In this document: piece after piece, positions 1-10,600 of the stretch
Numbering within the stretch: position 1 is the first letter of the stretch
Layout: each line of letters begins with the position of its first letter
Source: an uncultured Bacteroidota bacterium
Lineage (GTDB): Bacteria > Bacteroidota > Bacteroidia > Flavobacteriales > Flavobacteriaceae
Assembly (NCBI GenBank): GCA_902619315.1
Contig: CACNDW010000005.1
Span: 1-64,000 of the forward strand
Direction: 5' to 3'
DNA: 64,000 bases
The notes under the pieces: model-generated
Database searches by the model: none
Told to the model about the DNA's origin: nothing
Seen by the model: the letters and a program-made list of their open reading frames with translations, nothing else
Translations under genes and position numbers: made by a program

Positions 1-694
1 AATTAATGCTGCACCTGCCTACATTGCTAACGATCTACTGAAAACCAGCTTATTGCCAGGAAAATCCGAAAAAACTTATGTGCGTTATGGTTATTTAACC
101 TCTTTTTTATTGGTTTTGATTGGCATATTTTTTGGTTTTTTTGCTACTTCTCTCAATGCCATTACACTTTGGATTACTGCTTCCTTATATGGGGGTTATA
201 CTGCGGCTAATGTTTTAAAATGGGTATGGTGGCGCTTCAATGGTTATGGTTACTTTTGGGGTATGTTGACAGGGCTATTGGCCTCTACAGTAAAACTCAT
301 CTTTTTTGGTGACTGGATTGATATTTATTTTTTCCCCATCATTTTTGCTTTATCTCTAGTAGGTTGTCTGTTGGGCTCTTATCTAAGTTCTCCTGATAAT
401 ATAGATGTGCTGAAAAGTTTCTATAAAAACGTTAGGCCCTGGGGTTTTTGGAATCCCGTTTTATTAGAAGTTCAAAAAGATGATCCAAGTTTTATACCCA
501 ATCGGATGTTCGGAAGAGATATGTTTAATGTGTCGATTGGAATCATATGGCAAATGGCCCTAGTGGTTTGGCCTATCTTTTTGATGATCAAAAAATGGGA
601 TGCCTTGGCTCTATCTATTGCAGTTTTAGCAATTACCTCTCTGGTTTTATATTATTGTTGGTATTATCCTCTTAAAAAAGAAGTAACTCAATGA
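1..694 (+). CDS. Sodium:solute symporter (SSS family), C-terminal part
   Basis: The reading frame is open from base 2 of the window to the stop at 692-694, so this is the 3' part of a gene that begins outside. About 230 residues are visible. They contain several hydrophobic membrane segments separated by short loops and end in a further segment and a basic tail. The pattern, with a conserved NVRPWGFWNP stretch in a cytoplasmic loop, matches the C-terminal region of SSS-family sodium/solute symporters common in Bacteroidota sugar-utilisation loci. Its stop overlaps the ATG of the DUF4434 gene (ATGA), so the two are probably co-transcribed and translationally coupled. It probably imports the substrate handled by the downstream enzymes; the substrate cannot be read from this fragment. 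Confidence 0.8.
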   Translation, partial: INAAPAYIANDLLKTSLLPGKSEKTYVRYGYLTSFLLVLIGIFFGFFATSLNAITLWITASLYGGYTAANVLKWVWWRFNGYGYFWGMLTGLLASTVKLIFFGDWIDIYFFPIIFALSLVGCLLGSYLSSPDNIDVLKSFYKNVRPWGFWNPVLLEVQKDDPSFIPNRMFGRDMFNVSIGIIWQMALVVWPIFLMIKKWDALALSIAVLAITSLVLYYCWYYPLKKEVTQ

Positions 695-1638
695 CCAATA
701 AAGTTTTAATTAAGGGTACCTTTTTGGATGAAATTAGTCACGACATTCCCCATCAAAATTGGGGAGAAAAAGAATGGTCTTTGGATTTTAAAAATATGAA
801 ATCTGTAGGCATCGATAAAGTGATTTTGATACGTTGTGGCTATAAAGGTTGGATTACATATCCCTCAAAGGTTTTGACTATGGAGGAAAAAACAATTTCT
901 CCATATAACGATTTGGTGGGCATGTTTTTACGATTGAGTGAAGAGAATGACATGGATTTTTATTTTGGCTTGTACGATTCAGGAAAATATTGGACTTCCG
1001 GGGATTATGAAAAGGAAGTAAGACTGAATTGTAAAGTGATTGATGAGATTTGGCAGATGTATGGAAAAAGTAAAGCTTTTAGAGGCTGGTATTTGTCTCA
1101 GGAGTGTAACCGAAATATAGGTGGGATCATTGAAATTTATGCTGCTTTGGGTCAGTATTGTAAGCAAGTTTCAGGGGGACTTCCCGTTTTGATATCTCCA
1201 TATATCGATGGGGTGAAAAATATCTCTCAATACACTGCTCAAAGTCATCGGGAAGAATCAATCACACTGGATGAACATTTTAAAACTTGGGAAGCCATTT
1301 TCAAGGGCATTCAAAAAAGTGTAGATATAGTGGCCTTTCAGGATGGCCATATAGATTACGATCAACTTGAAGATTTTATCAAGGTCAATAAATCACTGGC
1401 CGATCAAAATGGCATCACTTCATGGATCAATTCAGAAACTTTTGACCGCGATATGCCCATCAAGTTCTTACCTATCAAGTGGGATAAATTGAGGTATAAA
1501 CTCGAAACGGCTGCCCAAGCGGGTGTTTCAGAAGCCATTACCTTCGAGTTCTCCCATTTTATGAGCCCTCAATCTTCCTACCCGCAAGCTGGGCATTTGT
1601 ACCATCGTTATTTAGAGTATTTAAACGAAAAAAAATGA
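691..1638 (+). CDS. DUF4434 domain protein (glycoside-hydrolase-like TIM barrel)
   Basis: A 315-residue protein without a signal peptide. The N-terminal GTFLDEISHDIPHQNWG region, a central strand ending in LIRCGYKGW, and the FRGWYLSQECN segment (Trp and Glu at a barrel strand end) resemble DUF4434 proteins, which are predicted TIM barrels related to glycoside hydrolases. No enzymatic activity has been firmly assigned to the family as far as I know. The ATG overlaps the symporter stop and its own stop overlaps the next start, so it sits inside a tightly coupled four-gene operon with a transporter, an epimerase-family protein and an oxidoreductase. I infer a cytoplasmic role in processing an imported glycoside or sugar derivative. 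Confidence 0.7.
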   Translation: MTNKVLIKGTFLDEISHDIPHQNWGEKEWSLDFKNMKSVGIDKVILIRCGYKGWITYPSKVLTMEEKTISPYNDLVGMFLRLSEENDMDFYFGLYDSGKYWTSGDYEKEVRLNCKVIDEIWQMYGKSKAFRGWYLSQECNRNIGGIIEIYAALGQYCKQVSGGLPVLISPYIDGVKNISQYTAQSHREESITLDEHFKTWEAIFKGIQKSVDIVAFQDGHIDYDQLEDFIKVNKSLADQNGITSWINSETFDRDMPIKFLPIKWDKLRYKLETAAQAGVSEAITFEFSHFMSPQSSYPQAGHLYHRYLEYLNEKK

Positions 1639-2804
1639 GTAGTGTCTCTTTTGCTAGATTGTATTTAAAAGAGTTAACCCAAGAAGTAGTTCCCTTTTGG
1701 GAAAAATACAGTATCGACAGAGAAAACGGAGGATATTTTACTTGTATTGACGATCAGCACAATGTTTTTGATACCGACAAATTCGTTTGGTTACAAGCAC
1801 GGCAACAGTGGACATTCGCAACTTTATACGACCGTTTGGAAAAAAAACAAACTTGGTTTGAGATTGCCCGTTCTGGGAGTGATTTTTTGGAAAAATATGG
1901 ACATAACGACGATTATAATTGGTTTTTTTCCCTTACTAGGGAAGGCCGGCCTTTGGTGGTTCCTTATAATATTTTTTCATACACATTTGCTTGTATGGCA
2001 ATGGGAAAAATGTATCATATTACCGGAGAGGACAAGTACAAAACAGCGGTGGGTCAAACTCTAAATAAAATTACCCAAAGGGCGGCAAAACCGAAAGATC
2101 GTTGGGACAAGTCTTATCCTGAATCCCGACCCCTCAATAACTTTGCCCTTCCTATGATTCTTTGTAATCTCTACAATGAATTGGGAGATTTGGTTCCGGA
2201 GAAGGAAAAAGAACAACGTATACATGCCTGTGTAAACGAAATATTTGATCTTTTTTGGGATCAGAAAAGAGGGGTAATACTTGAAAATATTTCTCCAGAT
2301 GGCTCCTTTTCCGATTCTTTTGATGGCCGTCTGATCAATCCTGGGCATGGCCTGGAGGCTTTGTGGTTCATCATGGATTTGGGAGTAAAATTAGATCGAA
2401 AGGACTGGATAGATCGAGCTGTAGAGATGGCCTTGTCTATTGTAGATAAAGGATGGGACAAACAGCATGAAGGTATTTTTTATTTTCAAGATGCTGAGGG
2501 GCATCCCCCTCAACAATTGGAATGGGATCAAAAATTATGGTGGGTACACCTGGAGGCCATGATCTGTTTTTTGAAAGGAAGAGAGCTTACAGGCTCAGAA
2601 GCATGTTGGGAATGGTTTGAAAAAATTCATCACTACACCTGGAATCATTTTAGAGATAAAAAAAATGGAGGGGAATGGTATGGTTATTTGAACCGTTCTG
2701 GGGAAGTTTTACTTCCTTTAAAAGGGGGGAAATGGAAAGGGTGTTTTCATGTACCTAGGGCTTTATTACTACTTTATGAGATTTCAAAACGACTTAAGAT
2801 ATGA
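1635..2804 (+). CDS. N-acylglucosamine 2-epimerase (AGE) family protein
   Basis: A 389-residue cytoplasmic protein with the all-alpha (alpha/alpha)6 barrel pattern of the AGE / cellobiose 2-epimerase / mannose isomerase superfamily. Recognisable stretches are the N-terminal NGGYFTCID, VWLQARQQWTFA, INPGHGLEALWF (His on the inner helix face) and a C-terminal KGCFHVPRALL. Known members interconvert GlcNAc and ManNAc, or isomerise or epimerise free sugars. The sequence alone does not say which. It overlaps both neighbours by four bases (ATGA), so it is coupled to the DUF4434 and FAD oxidoreductase genes. Length is typical for the family. Confidence 0.85.
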   Translation: MSSVSFARLYLKELTQEVVPFWEKYSIDRENGGYFTCIDDQHNVFDTDKFVWLQARQQWTFATLYDRLEKKQTWFEIARSGSDFLEKYGHNDDYNWFFSLTREGRPLVVPYNIFSYTFACMAMGKMYHITGEDKYKTAVGQTLNKITQRAAKPKDRWDKSYPESRPLNNFALPMILCNLYNELGDLVPEKEKEQRIHACVNEIFDLFWDQKRGVILENISPDGSFSDSFDGRLINPGHGLEALWFIMDLGVKLDRKDWIDRAVEMALSIVDKGWDKQHEGIFYFQDAEGHPPQQLEWDQKLWWVHLEAMICFLKGRELTGSEACWEWFEKIHHYTWNHFRDKKNGGEWYGYLNRSGEVLLPLKGGKWKGCFHVPRALLLLYEISKRLKI

Positions 2805-4684
2805 GAACGATAATAGCAACTTTGGTTTCGATATTATACTTTTTGGGAGTTTCTTGTGAAAAGACTTCTGAAAAGACGGACGTATTGGTTATTGGGGGAG
2901 GCACTAGTGGCGTCGCAGCAGCAATTTCATCAGCGCGTCAAGGAGTAAATACTTGGCTGTTGGAGGAAGGTCCATGGCTCGGAGGAATGCTAACTGCAGC
3001 AGGAGTAAGTGGTGTAGATGGTAATACCAAATTACCCTCGGGTATTTGGGGTGAATTTCGAGACAGTTTGATCAACCGCTATGGCAGCAAAAAAGCTTTA
3101 CAGACTGGTTGGGTAAGTAATCACCTTTTTGAACCCTCTGTTGGTAATCAGATTTTCGAAAATATGGTCAAAAGTGAAACATTGCTTAAACCTTATTTTG
3201 GAGTAAAGATCATTGCAATTGAAAAAAAAGAAAAGGGTTGGAAAATTGATTTCAGTAGTTCCAATCAAACTTTCACCCTCTTTGCAAAGATTTTGATTGA
3301 TGCTACTGAATTGGGTGATATCGCCGCTAGGGTAGGAGTGGCCTATGACATTGGGATGGACAGTAGAAAAAAACATGGGGAACAAATTGCCCCAAAAAAG
3401 GATAATGAAATTATTCAAGATTTGACCTATGTTATGATTTTGAAGGATTATTTTAAAGACATGACCATCGAAAAACCCAAAGGCTATAATCCTGAAATTT
3501 TTTACTGTTCCAGTGAAAGCGATAAGTGTAAAATGGGTGAAAAGATGAACAGAACACTCTGGCCTAAGGACAGTTTGCTTTCCTATGGACGTTTACCTAA
3601 TGGAAAAGTGATGATTAACTGGCCCATTAACGGGAACGATTATTATGTCAATTCAATAGAACAAAGTGAGGAAGAGCGAAAAAGATCATTTGAAAAGGCC
3701 AAATTAAAATCCTTGCAGTTTTTGTATTACCTTCAAACTGAACTGGGATTTAATACTTATGGATTGGCCGATGATGAATTTCCAACCGATGACGGTTTTC
3801 CTCTGATCCCCTATCATAGAGAATCCAGACGCATTCATGGGATCACCACCTTGACTGTTAATCATCTTGCCCAACCCTACGAACAGCAACAGCCTCTTTA
3901 CAGAACTGGTATTGCTGTTGGCGACTATCCTGTGGACCACCATCACGCTAGCCACCCTGATGCCAAAAATTTACCGGAACTACATTTTTATCCTGTTCCT
4001 TCTTACAATTTGCCGATGGGTTGTTTACTTCCGAAAAGTATTGACGATTTTATTGTGGCCGAAAAATCCATTTCAGTAACAAATATAGTCAATGGAACCA
4101 CCCGTCTGCAACCGGTTGTTTTGCAAATTGGACAGGCAGCGGGGGTGATTGCTGCTTTGAGCATCAATGAAAATCTTTCCCCTGCAAAGGTGAGAGTTAG
4201 AAAAGTTCAAAATCAGCTTTTAGAACAGGGGGGATATCTTTTGCCTTACTTGGACGTCCCAAAAGATCACCCTCGTTTTAAGACCTATCAAAGGATAGGG
4301 GCCACAGGAATTTTAAAAGGAACAGGAATGAACGTGGGTTGGGAAAATCAAACATGGTTTTTTCCCGAAAAGGACCTGACTCAGCTGGATTTGGACCACG
4401 CTATTTCCGTTTTACAATACTTTAGAGACATTCCGCTTCCAGTGTCAACCAAAAATGAAGATATTATAGACTGGTTTAAAAAATTACATTCCATCTTTTT
4501 GTCTGATAACCACATTCCTGATTGGATCAAGAATCCAAAAACTCTTAGCAAGTTCTTAGGTACTGAAGTTGACCCAATGGGGAACATTAGTCGAGGAAAC
4601 TTCGCCCTCCTTATGGATGCTATCATTGATCCTTTCAATGGCCAACCGATTGACCATTATGGTCAATTTATTTTGGGTCAATGA
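2801..4684 (+). CDS. FAD-dependent oxidoreductase, lipoprotein (FAD_oxidored family)
   Basis: A 627-residue protein. It begins with a hydrophobic signal ending in LGVSCEK, a lipobox with Cys at residue 19, so it is probably a periplasmic or surface lipoprotein. Directly after comes a Rossmann FAD-binding motif (VLVIGGGTSGVAAA) followed by the acidic ribose-binding end LLEEGPWLGG. The middle and C-terminal parts (SRRIHG, VNGTTRLQPVVLQIGQAAG) match the FAD_oxidored family found beside sugar-utilisation genes in Bacteroidota and Planctomycetes. It is the last gene of the left operon and overlaps the AGE gene by four bases. The substrate is unknown; oxidation of a sugar or polyol is an inference from context. 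Confidence 0.8.
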   Translation: MRTIIATLVSILYFLGVSCEKTSEKTDVLVIGGGTSGVAAAISSARQGVNTWLLEEGPWLGGMLTAAGVSGVDGNTKLPSGIWGEFRDSLINRYGSKKALQTGWVSNHLFEPSVGNQIFENMVKSETLLKPYFGVKIIAIEKKEKGWKIDFSSSNQTFTLFAKILIDATELGDIAARVGVAYDIGMDSRKKHGEQIAPKKDNEIIQDLTYVMILKDYFKDMTIEKPKGYNPEIFYCSSESDKCKMGEKMNRTLWPKDSLLSYGRLPNGKVMINWPINGNDYYVNSIEQSEEERKRSFEKAKLKSLQFLYYLQTELGFNTYGLADDEFPTDDGFPLIPYHRESRRIHGITTLTVNHLAQPYEQQQPLYRTGIAVGDYPVDHHHASHPDAKNLPELHFYPVPSYNLPMGCLLPKSIDDFIVAEKSISVTNIVNGTTRLQPVVLQIGQAAGVIAALSINENLSPAKVRVRKVQNQLLEQGGYLLPYLDVPKDHPRFKTYQRIGATGILKGTGMNVGWENQTWFFPEKDLTQLDLDHAISVLQYFRDIPLPVSTKNEDIIDWFKKLHSIFLSDNHIPDWIKNPKTLSKFLGTEVDPMGNISRGNFALLMDAIIDPFNGQPIDHYGQFILGQ

Positions 4685-4779
4685 TTGAACCTTTTAGATT
4701 TCTTAGTTGGGTAGTATTTGTTTTGATTAAAAATCAAAAACCAGGTCGGTTTTATCCAAAATACCCGTTTATGATTTAC

Positions 4780-4787
4780 TACTTTTG
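4780..4787 (+). promoter_or_regulatory. Putative Bacteroidota -7 element for maeB
   Basis: TACTTTTG matches the Bacteroidota primary sigma factor -7 consensus TAnnTTTG and lies 17 bases before the maeB ATG. No TTG is found at the expected -33 distance, so support rests on the -7 box and its position in the only gap between two transcription units. Confidence 0.5.
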
Positions 4788-4804
4788 TAATTGAAGACAA
4801 ATAG

Positions 4805-7090
4805 ATGAACAAAAAACAACAAAGAAGAAATGCATTAATATATCATGCTAAACCCAAACCTGGTAAAACCGAGGTGGTACCTACCAAAAAATATCGTACC
4901 CAAAGAGACCTTTCACTGGCCTATTCTCCGGGGGTAGCTGTACCATGTCAGGAAATTGAAAAGCAGTTGGAAAATGTTTACAAATACACCAACAAGGGTA
5001 ATTTGGTTGGAGTTATTTCAAACGGAACTGCTGTTTTGGGTTTGGGGGATATTGGTCCAGAGGCTTCAAAACCTGTTATGGAGGGAAAGGCACTCTTATT
5101 TAAAATATTTGCAGACATAGATGTTTTTGATATTGAAATCAATGAAAAAGACACTGAAAAATTTATCCAAACTGTAAAAGCCATTGCCCCCACATTCGGA
5201 GGTATCAACCTAGAAGACATAAAGGCCCCTGAGGCATTTGAGATCGAAAATCGACTCAAAGCAGAATTGGACATTCCCTTGATGCATGATGACCAACATG
5301 GAACGGCCATCATCTCGTGTGCTGCACTGATCAATGCACTGGAATTATCGAATAAAAAAATAGAAAAGGTCAAAATTGTAATATCCGGTGCAGGTGCGGC
5401 TGCCATTTCCTGTACCCGCCTCTATCAAGCTTTTGGAGCAAAAAAAGAAAACATTGTCATGTTGGACAGTGAGGGAGTCATTAGGAATTCCCGCCCAAAC
5501 CTGAGCAGCTATAAAGCAGAATTTGCCACTGATCGCAAGATCGAGACCTTGGCCGAGGCCATGCAAGAGGCCGATGTTTTTATTGGTTTGTCTCAGCCCA
5601 ACATTTTGGATGAAGGGATGTTATTATCTATGGCCAAAAACCCCATTGTTTTTGCCATGGCGAATCCCACTCCGGAGATCGACTACAACTTGGCTTGTAA
5701 GACAAGAGCAGATATTATTATGGCAACAGGAAGGTCTGATCATCCTAATCAAGTCAATAATGTTTTGGGATTCCCTTTTATCTTTAGAGGGGCACTCGAT
5801 GTAAGGGCCACCAAAATCAATGAACTCATGAAAATGGCAGCAGTTAAGGCATTGGCCCAATTGGCTAAACAACCAGTTCCAGAACAGGTTAATATCGCTT
5901 ATAAAGAAACCAAGCTCAATTTTGGCAAAGACTATATAATACCTAAACCTTTTGATCCCCGTTTGATTGTCAAAGTTCCGATCGCAGTTGCCAAAGCTGC
6001 GGTCGCCTCTGGTGTAGCCGAAGAACCAATTGATGATTGGCAGCTCTATGAGGCGGAATTGGCCGAACGATTGGGTGGGCATCAAAAAATTCTTCGAATG
6101 ATCCATGACCGTGCCAAATCTGCCCCCAAGAGAATCGTATTTGCAGAGGCCGATCATTTAGATATGATTAAAGCAGCTCAGATTATTTATGAAGAAAAAA
6201 TAGGAATTCCTATTTTATTAGGAAATAAAGAAAAGATTAAAAATTTGATGGAATCTATTGATTTTGAGGCAGATGTCTCTATCATTGATCCAAAAACTGA
6301 GGAACATATTAAAAGTAGGCAATTTTATGCTAACGCCTTTTGGGAAACTCAAAAAAGAAGAGGAAAAACCCTTTATGAATGTGAAAGTCTGCTTAAAGAA
6401 AGAAATTATTTTGCTGCCATGATGGTTAGAGCTGGGGATGCAGATACGATGCTCTCAGGTTTTTCAAGAAAATATCCTGCAGTGGTTAAACCAATTTTAG
6501 AGGTAATGGGTAAAGCAAAAGGAGTTGATCGGGTAGCCGCCACAAATTTGATGCTCACCAAAAGAGGAATGCTTTTCCTATCCGACACCTCCATAAATGT
6601 TGATCCGGGCCCTAAAGAACTAGCTAAAATTGCAAAGATGACCGCCCAAACAGTCAAAATGTTTGGATTGGAGCCTGTTATTGCACTTTTATCATACAAT
6701 AACTTCGGATCCTCACCTTACCCTCAGGCCAAAAAAGTATCACAGGCGGTAAGCTATTTGCACAGGATGTTTCCTAGCCTAATTGCCGATGGCCCTATCC
6801 AATCCGATTTTGCTCTTAACAATGATATGCTTAAAGAGCGTTTTCCTTTTTCCATAATCAATAACAAAAAAGTTAACACCTTAATTTTCCCCTCGTTAGA
6901 TGCGGCCAATATTACCTACAAGATTATTAAAGAATTGGACGATACTTTATCCATCGGTCCAATACTGATGGGACTTCAACAGTCTGCTCACATCCTCCAA
7001 TTGGGTGCCTCGGTTGATGAAATTGTTAATATGGCTGCCATAGCAGGCATTGATGCACAAGAAAAATTACAATTTAAACCAAACAAATGA
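4805..7090 (+). CDS. maeB: NADP-dependent malic enzyme fused to a phosphotransacetylase-like domain
   Basis: A 761-residue cytoplasmic enzyme that oxidatively decarboxylates malate to pyruvate with NADP reduction. Residues about 15-160 are the malic N-terminal domain with YSPGVAVPC, and MHDDQHGTAI marks the metal-binding site. Residues about 165-410 are the NAD(P)-binding domain (VISGAGAAAISC). Residues about 430-755 are a PTA_PTB domain (RIVFAEADHLDM, then NFGSSPYPQAKK), which in MaeB proteins is regarded as regulatory, responding to acetyl-CoA, rather than catalytic. Length agrees with MaeB (about 760). ruvA starts within its last codons. Confidence 0.97.
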   Translation: MNKKQQRRNALIYHAKPKPGKTEVVPTKKYRTQRDLSLAYSPGVAVPCQEIEKQLENVYKYTNKGNLVGVISNGTAVLGLGDIGPEASKPVMEGKALLFKIFADIDVFDIEINEKDTEKFIQTVKAIAPTFGGINLEDIKAPEAFEIENRLKAELDIPLMHDDQHGTAIISCAALINALELSNKKIEKVKIVISGAGAAAISCTRLYQAFGAKKENIVMLDSEGVIRNSRPNLSSYKAEFATDRKIETLAEAMQEADVFIGLSQPNILDEGMLLSMAKNPIVFAMANPTPEIDYNLACKTRADIIMATGRSDHPNQVNNVLGFPFIFRGALDVRATKINELMKMAAVKALAQLAKQPVPEQVNIAYKETKLNFGKDYIIPKPFDPRLIVKVPIAVAKAAVASGVAEEPIDDWQLYEAELAERLGGHQKILRMIHDRAKSAPKRIVFAEADHLDMIKAAQIIYEEKIGIPILLGNKEKIKNLMESIDFEADVSIIDPKTEEHIKSRQFYANAFWETQKRRGKTLYECESLLKERNYFAAMMVRAGDADTMLSGFSRKYPAVVKPILEVMGKAKGVDRVAATNLMLTKRGMLFLSDTSINVDPGPKELAKIAKMTAQTVKMFGLEPVIALLSYNNFGSSPYPQAKKVSQAVSYLHRMFPSLIADGPIQSDFALNNDMLKERFPFSIINNKKVNTLIFPSLDAANITYKIIKELDDTLSIGPILMGLQQSAHILQLGASVDEIVNMAAIAGIDAQEKLQFKPNK

Positions 7091-7668
7091 TAACACAAAT
7101 CCAAGGGAAGCTCGTTGAAAAAAATCCTACCCAAGTGGTTGTAGATTGCAATGGTATTGGATATGAGATTAATATTTCATTATTCACTTTTTCTAGTCTT
7201 TCGTCAGATGAAAATATTAAGTTATTCACTCATCTTCAAGTAAGAGAGGATGCGCATATATTATATGGTTTTTTTACAGTTTTAGAACGAGCCGTATTCA
7301 GACTACTAATCTCTGTTTCGGGCATAGGATCCAGCACCGCTAGGACCATGCTTTCTTCTCTTACTCCCGCTGAAATCCAGCATGCCATTGGAACCGAGGA
7401 CGTTGCCACAATTCAGGGTGTCAAAGGTATTGGACTCAAGACCGCTCAGCGACTAATTATTGAACTGAAAGACAAGATCAAAAGCTTGCAAGGAACCGAC
7501 GAAATTCCTGTTTTTAAAAGCAATACAATCAAAGAAGAAACGTTATCAGCATTAGAGGTACTTGGCTATTCAAGAAAAGCCTCTGAGAAAATCGTTGATA
7601 AACTCATTCAAGGCGAACCTGACAGTTCCGTAGAGGGATTAATTAAATCTGCTTTGAATAAACTTTAA
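7087..7668 (+). CDS. ruvA: Holliday junction branch migration protein RuvA
   Basis: A 193-residue protein matching RuvA in length and layout. An N-terminal OB-fold (MITQIQGKLVEKNPTQVVVDCNG) is followed by helix-hairpin-helix motifs (VSGIGSSTARTML and VKGIGLKTAQRLI), and a small C-terminal three-helix domain (LEVLGYSRKASEKIV) contacts RuvB. RuvA binds four-way junctions and loads the RuvB motor during recombination and repair. The ATG overlaps the maeB stop by four bases, and sprA begins six bases after the stop. The maeB-ruvA-sprA-gcvH order is a familiar arrangement in Flavobacteriia. Confidence 0.97.
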   Translation: MITQIQGKLVEKNPTQVVVDCNGIGYEINISLFTFSSLSSDENIKLFTHLQVREDAHILYGFFTVLERAVFRLLISVSGIGSSTARTMLSSLTPAEIQHAIGTEDVATIQGVKGIGLKTAQRLIIELKDKIKSLQGTDEIPVFKSNTIKEETLSALEVLGYSRKASEKIVDKLIQGEPDSSVEGLIKSALNKL

Positions 7669-7674
7669 ATTTCT

Positions 7675-10600
7675 TTGATCTATAAGTTAAGGAACAAAAA
7701 TTTTAATTTAAAATTCTTCCTATTGCCCCTGCTGATGATTTGCAGTTTTTCGCTGTGGGGACAGGTAGATAGTGGCTATGATTTGTCCAAATCAAATCTT
7801 ACCCAATCGTCTGGTATAAGCTCAAAATACTCTTATGATCCCGAAACTGGAATGTATTTTTATACCGAATCCATAGACGGTTATCCAATTAACACCCCAT
7901 TGGTAATATCCCCAAAAGAATTTGAAGCCATGGTGTTGGCAGAACAAATGAAAGACTATTTTCAGGGAAAAATAGCAGCTCTTACCGGTAATACAGAAAA
8001 TTTAAGTGAAACGCAAAAAAACTTACTTCCTGAGGTTTATGTAAACAGTAAGTTTTTTCAATCAATTTTTGGAAGTAATATCATTGATATTGTTCCACAG
8101 GGATCCGTAGGTATAGACTTGGGTGTCCGTTACCAAAAAAACGACAATCCGTCGGCATCTCCCAGGAACCGGAGAAGTTTTGGTTTTGATTTTGACCAGA
8201 GGATTAGTCTTAGTTTGTTGGGGAAAATTGGAGACAGACTTCAAATCACAGCCAATTATGACACTGAGTCTACCTTTGACTTTCAAAACTTAGTCAAAAT
8301 AGAATTTAATCCACCTCAATTGGCAGAAATTTCAGAAATAATCCCCGAGTCAGTTAATACTCAAGGTGATATGCTCAATTCAAGAGCCGATAGGCTTTTG
8401 TCTAAAGCCAAAAATATTTCTGAAAAAGCAGTCGGAATTCAACAAAAAATTGGTGATTTTCAAAGTACATACAACGAAGCCAGACAAAAAATTCTCAATC
8501 TTAAATCAAAAGCAGAAGCCAATTCAAGTCAAAATTTGATGGGCTTGGGTAATAATGTTAGTGAATTTCTAAACGGTAAGGTCACTGAGGATGCAATTTT
8601 ACAAAATATCAGTATTGGAAATATCAGCATGCCCTTGAATAGTAATCTAATTCAAGGTGCACAAAGTCTTTTTGGTGTAAGAACCGATCTAAAATTTGGA
8701 AAAACCTCCATTTCTGCTGTTTTCTCTGAGCAACGGTCTCAATCTCAAAATTTAGTTGCTCAAGGAGGTGGAACCCTTCAGGAGTTTAATATTTTCGCAC
8801 TAGACTATGAAGAGGACCGACACTATTTTCTGGGGCACTATTTTAGAGATCATTATGATCAATTCCTTAAAAACTATCCCTACATAAATTCACCTGTTCA
8901 GATAACCAGAATCGAAGTTTGGATTACCAATAGAGGATCACAACCAAGAAATATAAGGAATATTGTTGGTTTTCAGGATTTGGGAGAAAGTGATCCCTCT
9001 AAAGTTAGACTGGACGACAGAATTTCAAACTTTTTTAATGGTAAAGGCTTTTCAAGCCCTACTTCCAATGATAATAACAAATTGGATCCTGTGAAAATCG
9101 GTAGGGGAGGAATCTTGAGTAACGAAATTCGCGATATTGCATCTGTATCCCGTTCTTTTGGAGCCTATAATATTATGGTCAATGAAGGGTTTGATTATGC
9201 CGTCTTGGAAAGTGCTAGAAAGCTCAGCCAAAGTGAGTATAAACTTCACCCTCAATTGGGTTATATTTCACTAAATCAACGGTTGAGCAATGACGAAGTT
9301 TTGGCTGTGGCCTATCAATACACCTACAGGGGTAAAGTCTATCAAGTTGGCGAATTTGCCAACGGAAGTGTTGAGACAACTACTGTCAACAATAATCCAA
9401 ATGAGGAAAACCAAAATATAATAAACAATAATTTGGTGGTTAAACTGCTCAAAAGTAATATTACAGATGTTCGACAACCCATCTGGGATTTGATGATGAA
9501 AAATATATATAATACTGGTGCTTTTCAACTCGCAGAGGAAAATTTCAGGCTCAACATCCTTTATTCAGATCCTTCACCAATAAATTATTTGACTCCAGTG
9601 GACAAATCCATTTGGCCTATGAAAATGAACGACAGAATCCTTTTGAATACATTTAATTTGGATCAACTTAACTTCTACCAAGATCCCCAACCCGAGGGTG
9701 ATGGGTTCTTTGATTACATTCCTGGTATAACCATTGAACCTCAATACGGTAGAATTATTTTTCCGAATGTAGAGCCTTTCGGAGAATACCTTTTTGATCT
9801 TCTAGACGATCCATCTTCACAAAAAGAACAATACAAAAATGTTGAAACATACAATGCTAATCAGAAAAAATATGTTTTCAATGAAATGTACCAAAAAACC
9901 AAAGCCGCAGGTTTAGAGACCACCGAAAAAAATAAATTTCAGCTAAAAGGCCGTTATAAATCTGAAGGTGGAGATGGCATTCCTATTGGTGCATTCAATG
10001 TTCCGCGTGGCTCGGTTAGGGTAACTGCAGGAGGACGGTTACTAAGGGAGGGTATTGATTATACCGTAAATTATGCCATTGGTAGGGTCAAGATTTTAGA
10101 TCCTGGTTTGCAAGCTTCAAATGTTCCGATAAATATATCTGTAGAAAACAACTCTTTTTTCAACCAGCAAAATAAAAGATTTTCGGGAGTCAATATCGTC
10201 CATAAGGTAAATGATAAAGTGGTTTTTGGTGGAACACTTCTGAATCTTAATGAAAACCCACTTACCCAAAAAGCAAACTACGGTACAGAACCAGTAAATA
10301 ATACCATGATAGGGTTCAATACTAATTTTTCTACCGAACTTCCATTCTTAACTCGCTGGGTCAATAAAATCCCAACCATTAGGACTAATACTCCTTCCAT
10401 GTTGTCTTTCAGGGGAGAAATAGCAAATCTCATCGCCGGAAAACCGAAAAATACTCAACTTCAGGGTGAATCCAATGTTTATATTGATGACTTTGAGGGC
10501 GCCCAAACCAATATAGATGTAAAAGGGTTTAATTCTTGGAAACTCTCTAGTGTTCCATTTAAAAATTTTAAGGGATCAGAGGTTAAAAATAACGATATAA

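Noticed and set aside
4721..4739. Inverted repeat TTTTGATT-AAA-AATCAAAA after the FAD oxidoreductase gene
   Set aside because: The stem is almost all A-T pairs and has no following T run on the plus strand; too weak to call a terminator.
4978..5406. Minus-strand open frame of 142 codons inside maeB
   Set aside because: Low-complexity Ser/Ile-rich translation typical of antisense frames; no own promoter or motif.
5624..6157. Minus-strand open frame of 177 codons inside maeB
   Set aside because: It lies entirely opposite a well-supported gene, has no family features and is explained by the codon pattern of the plus-strand gene.
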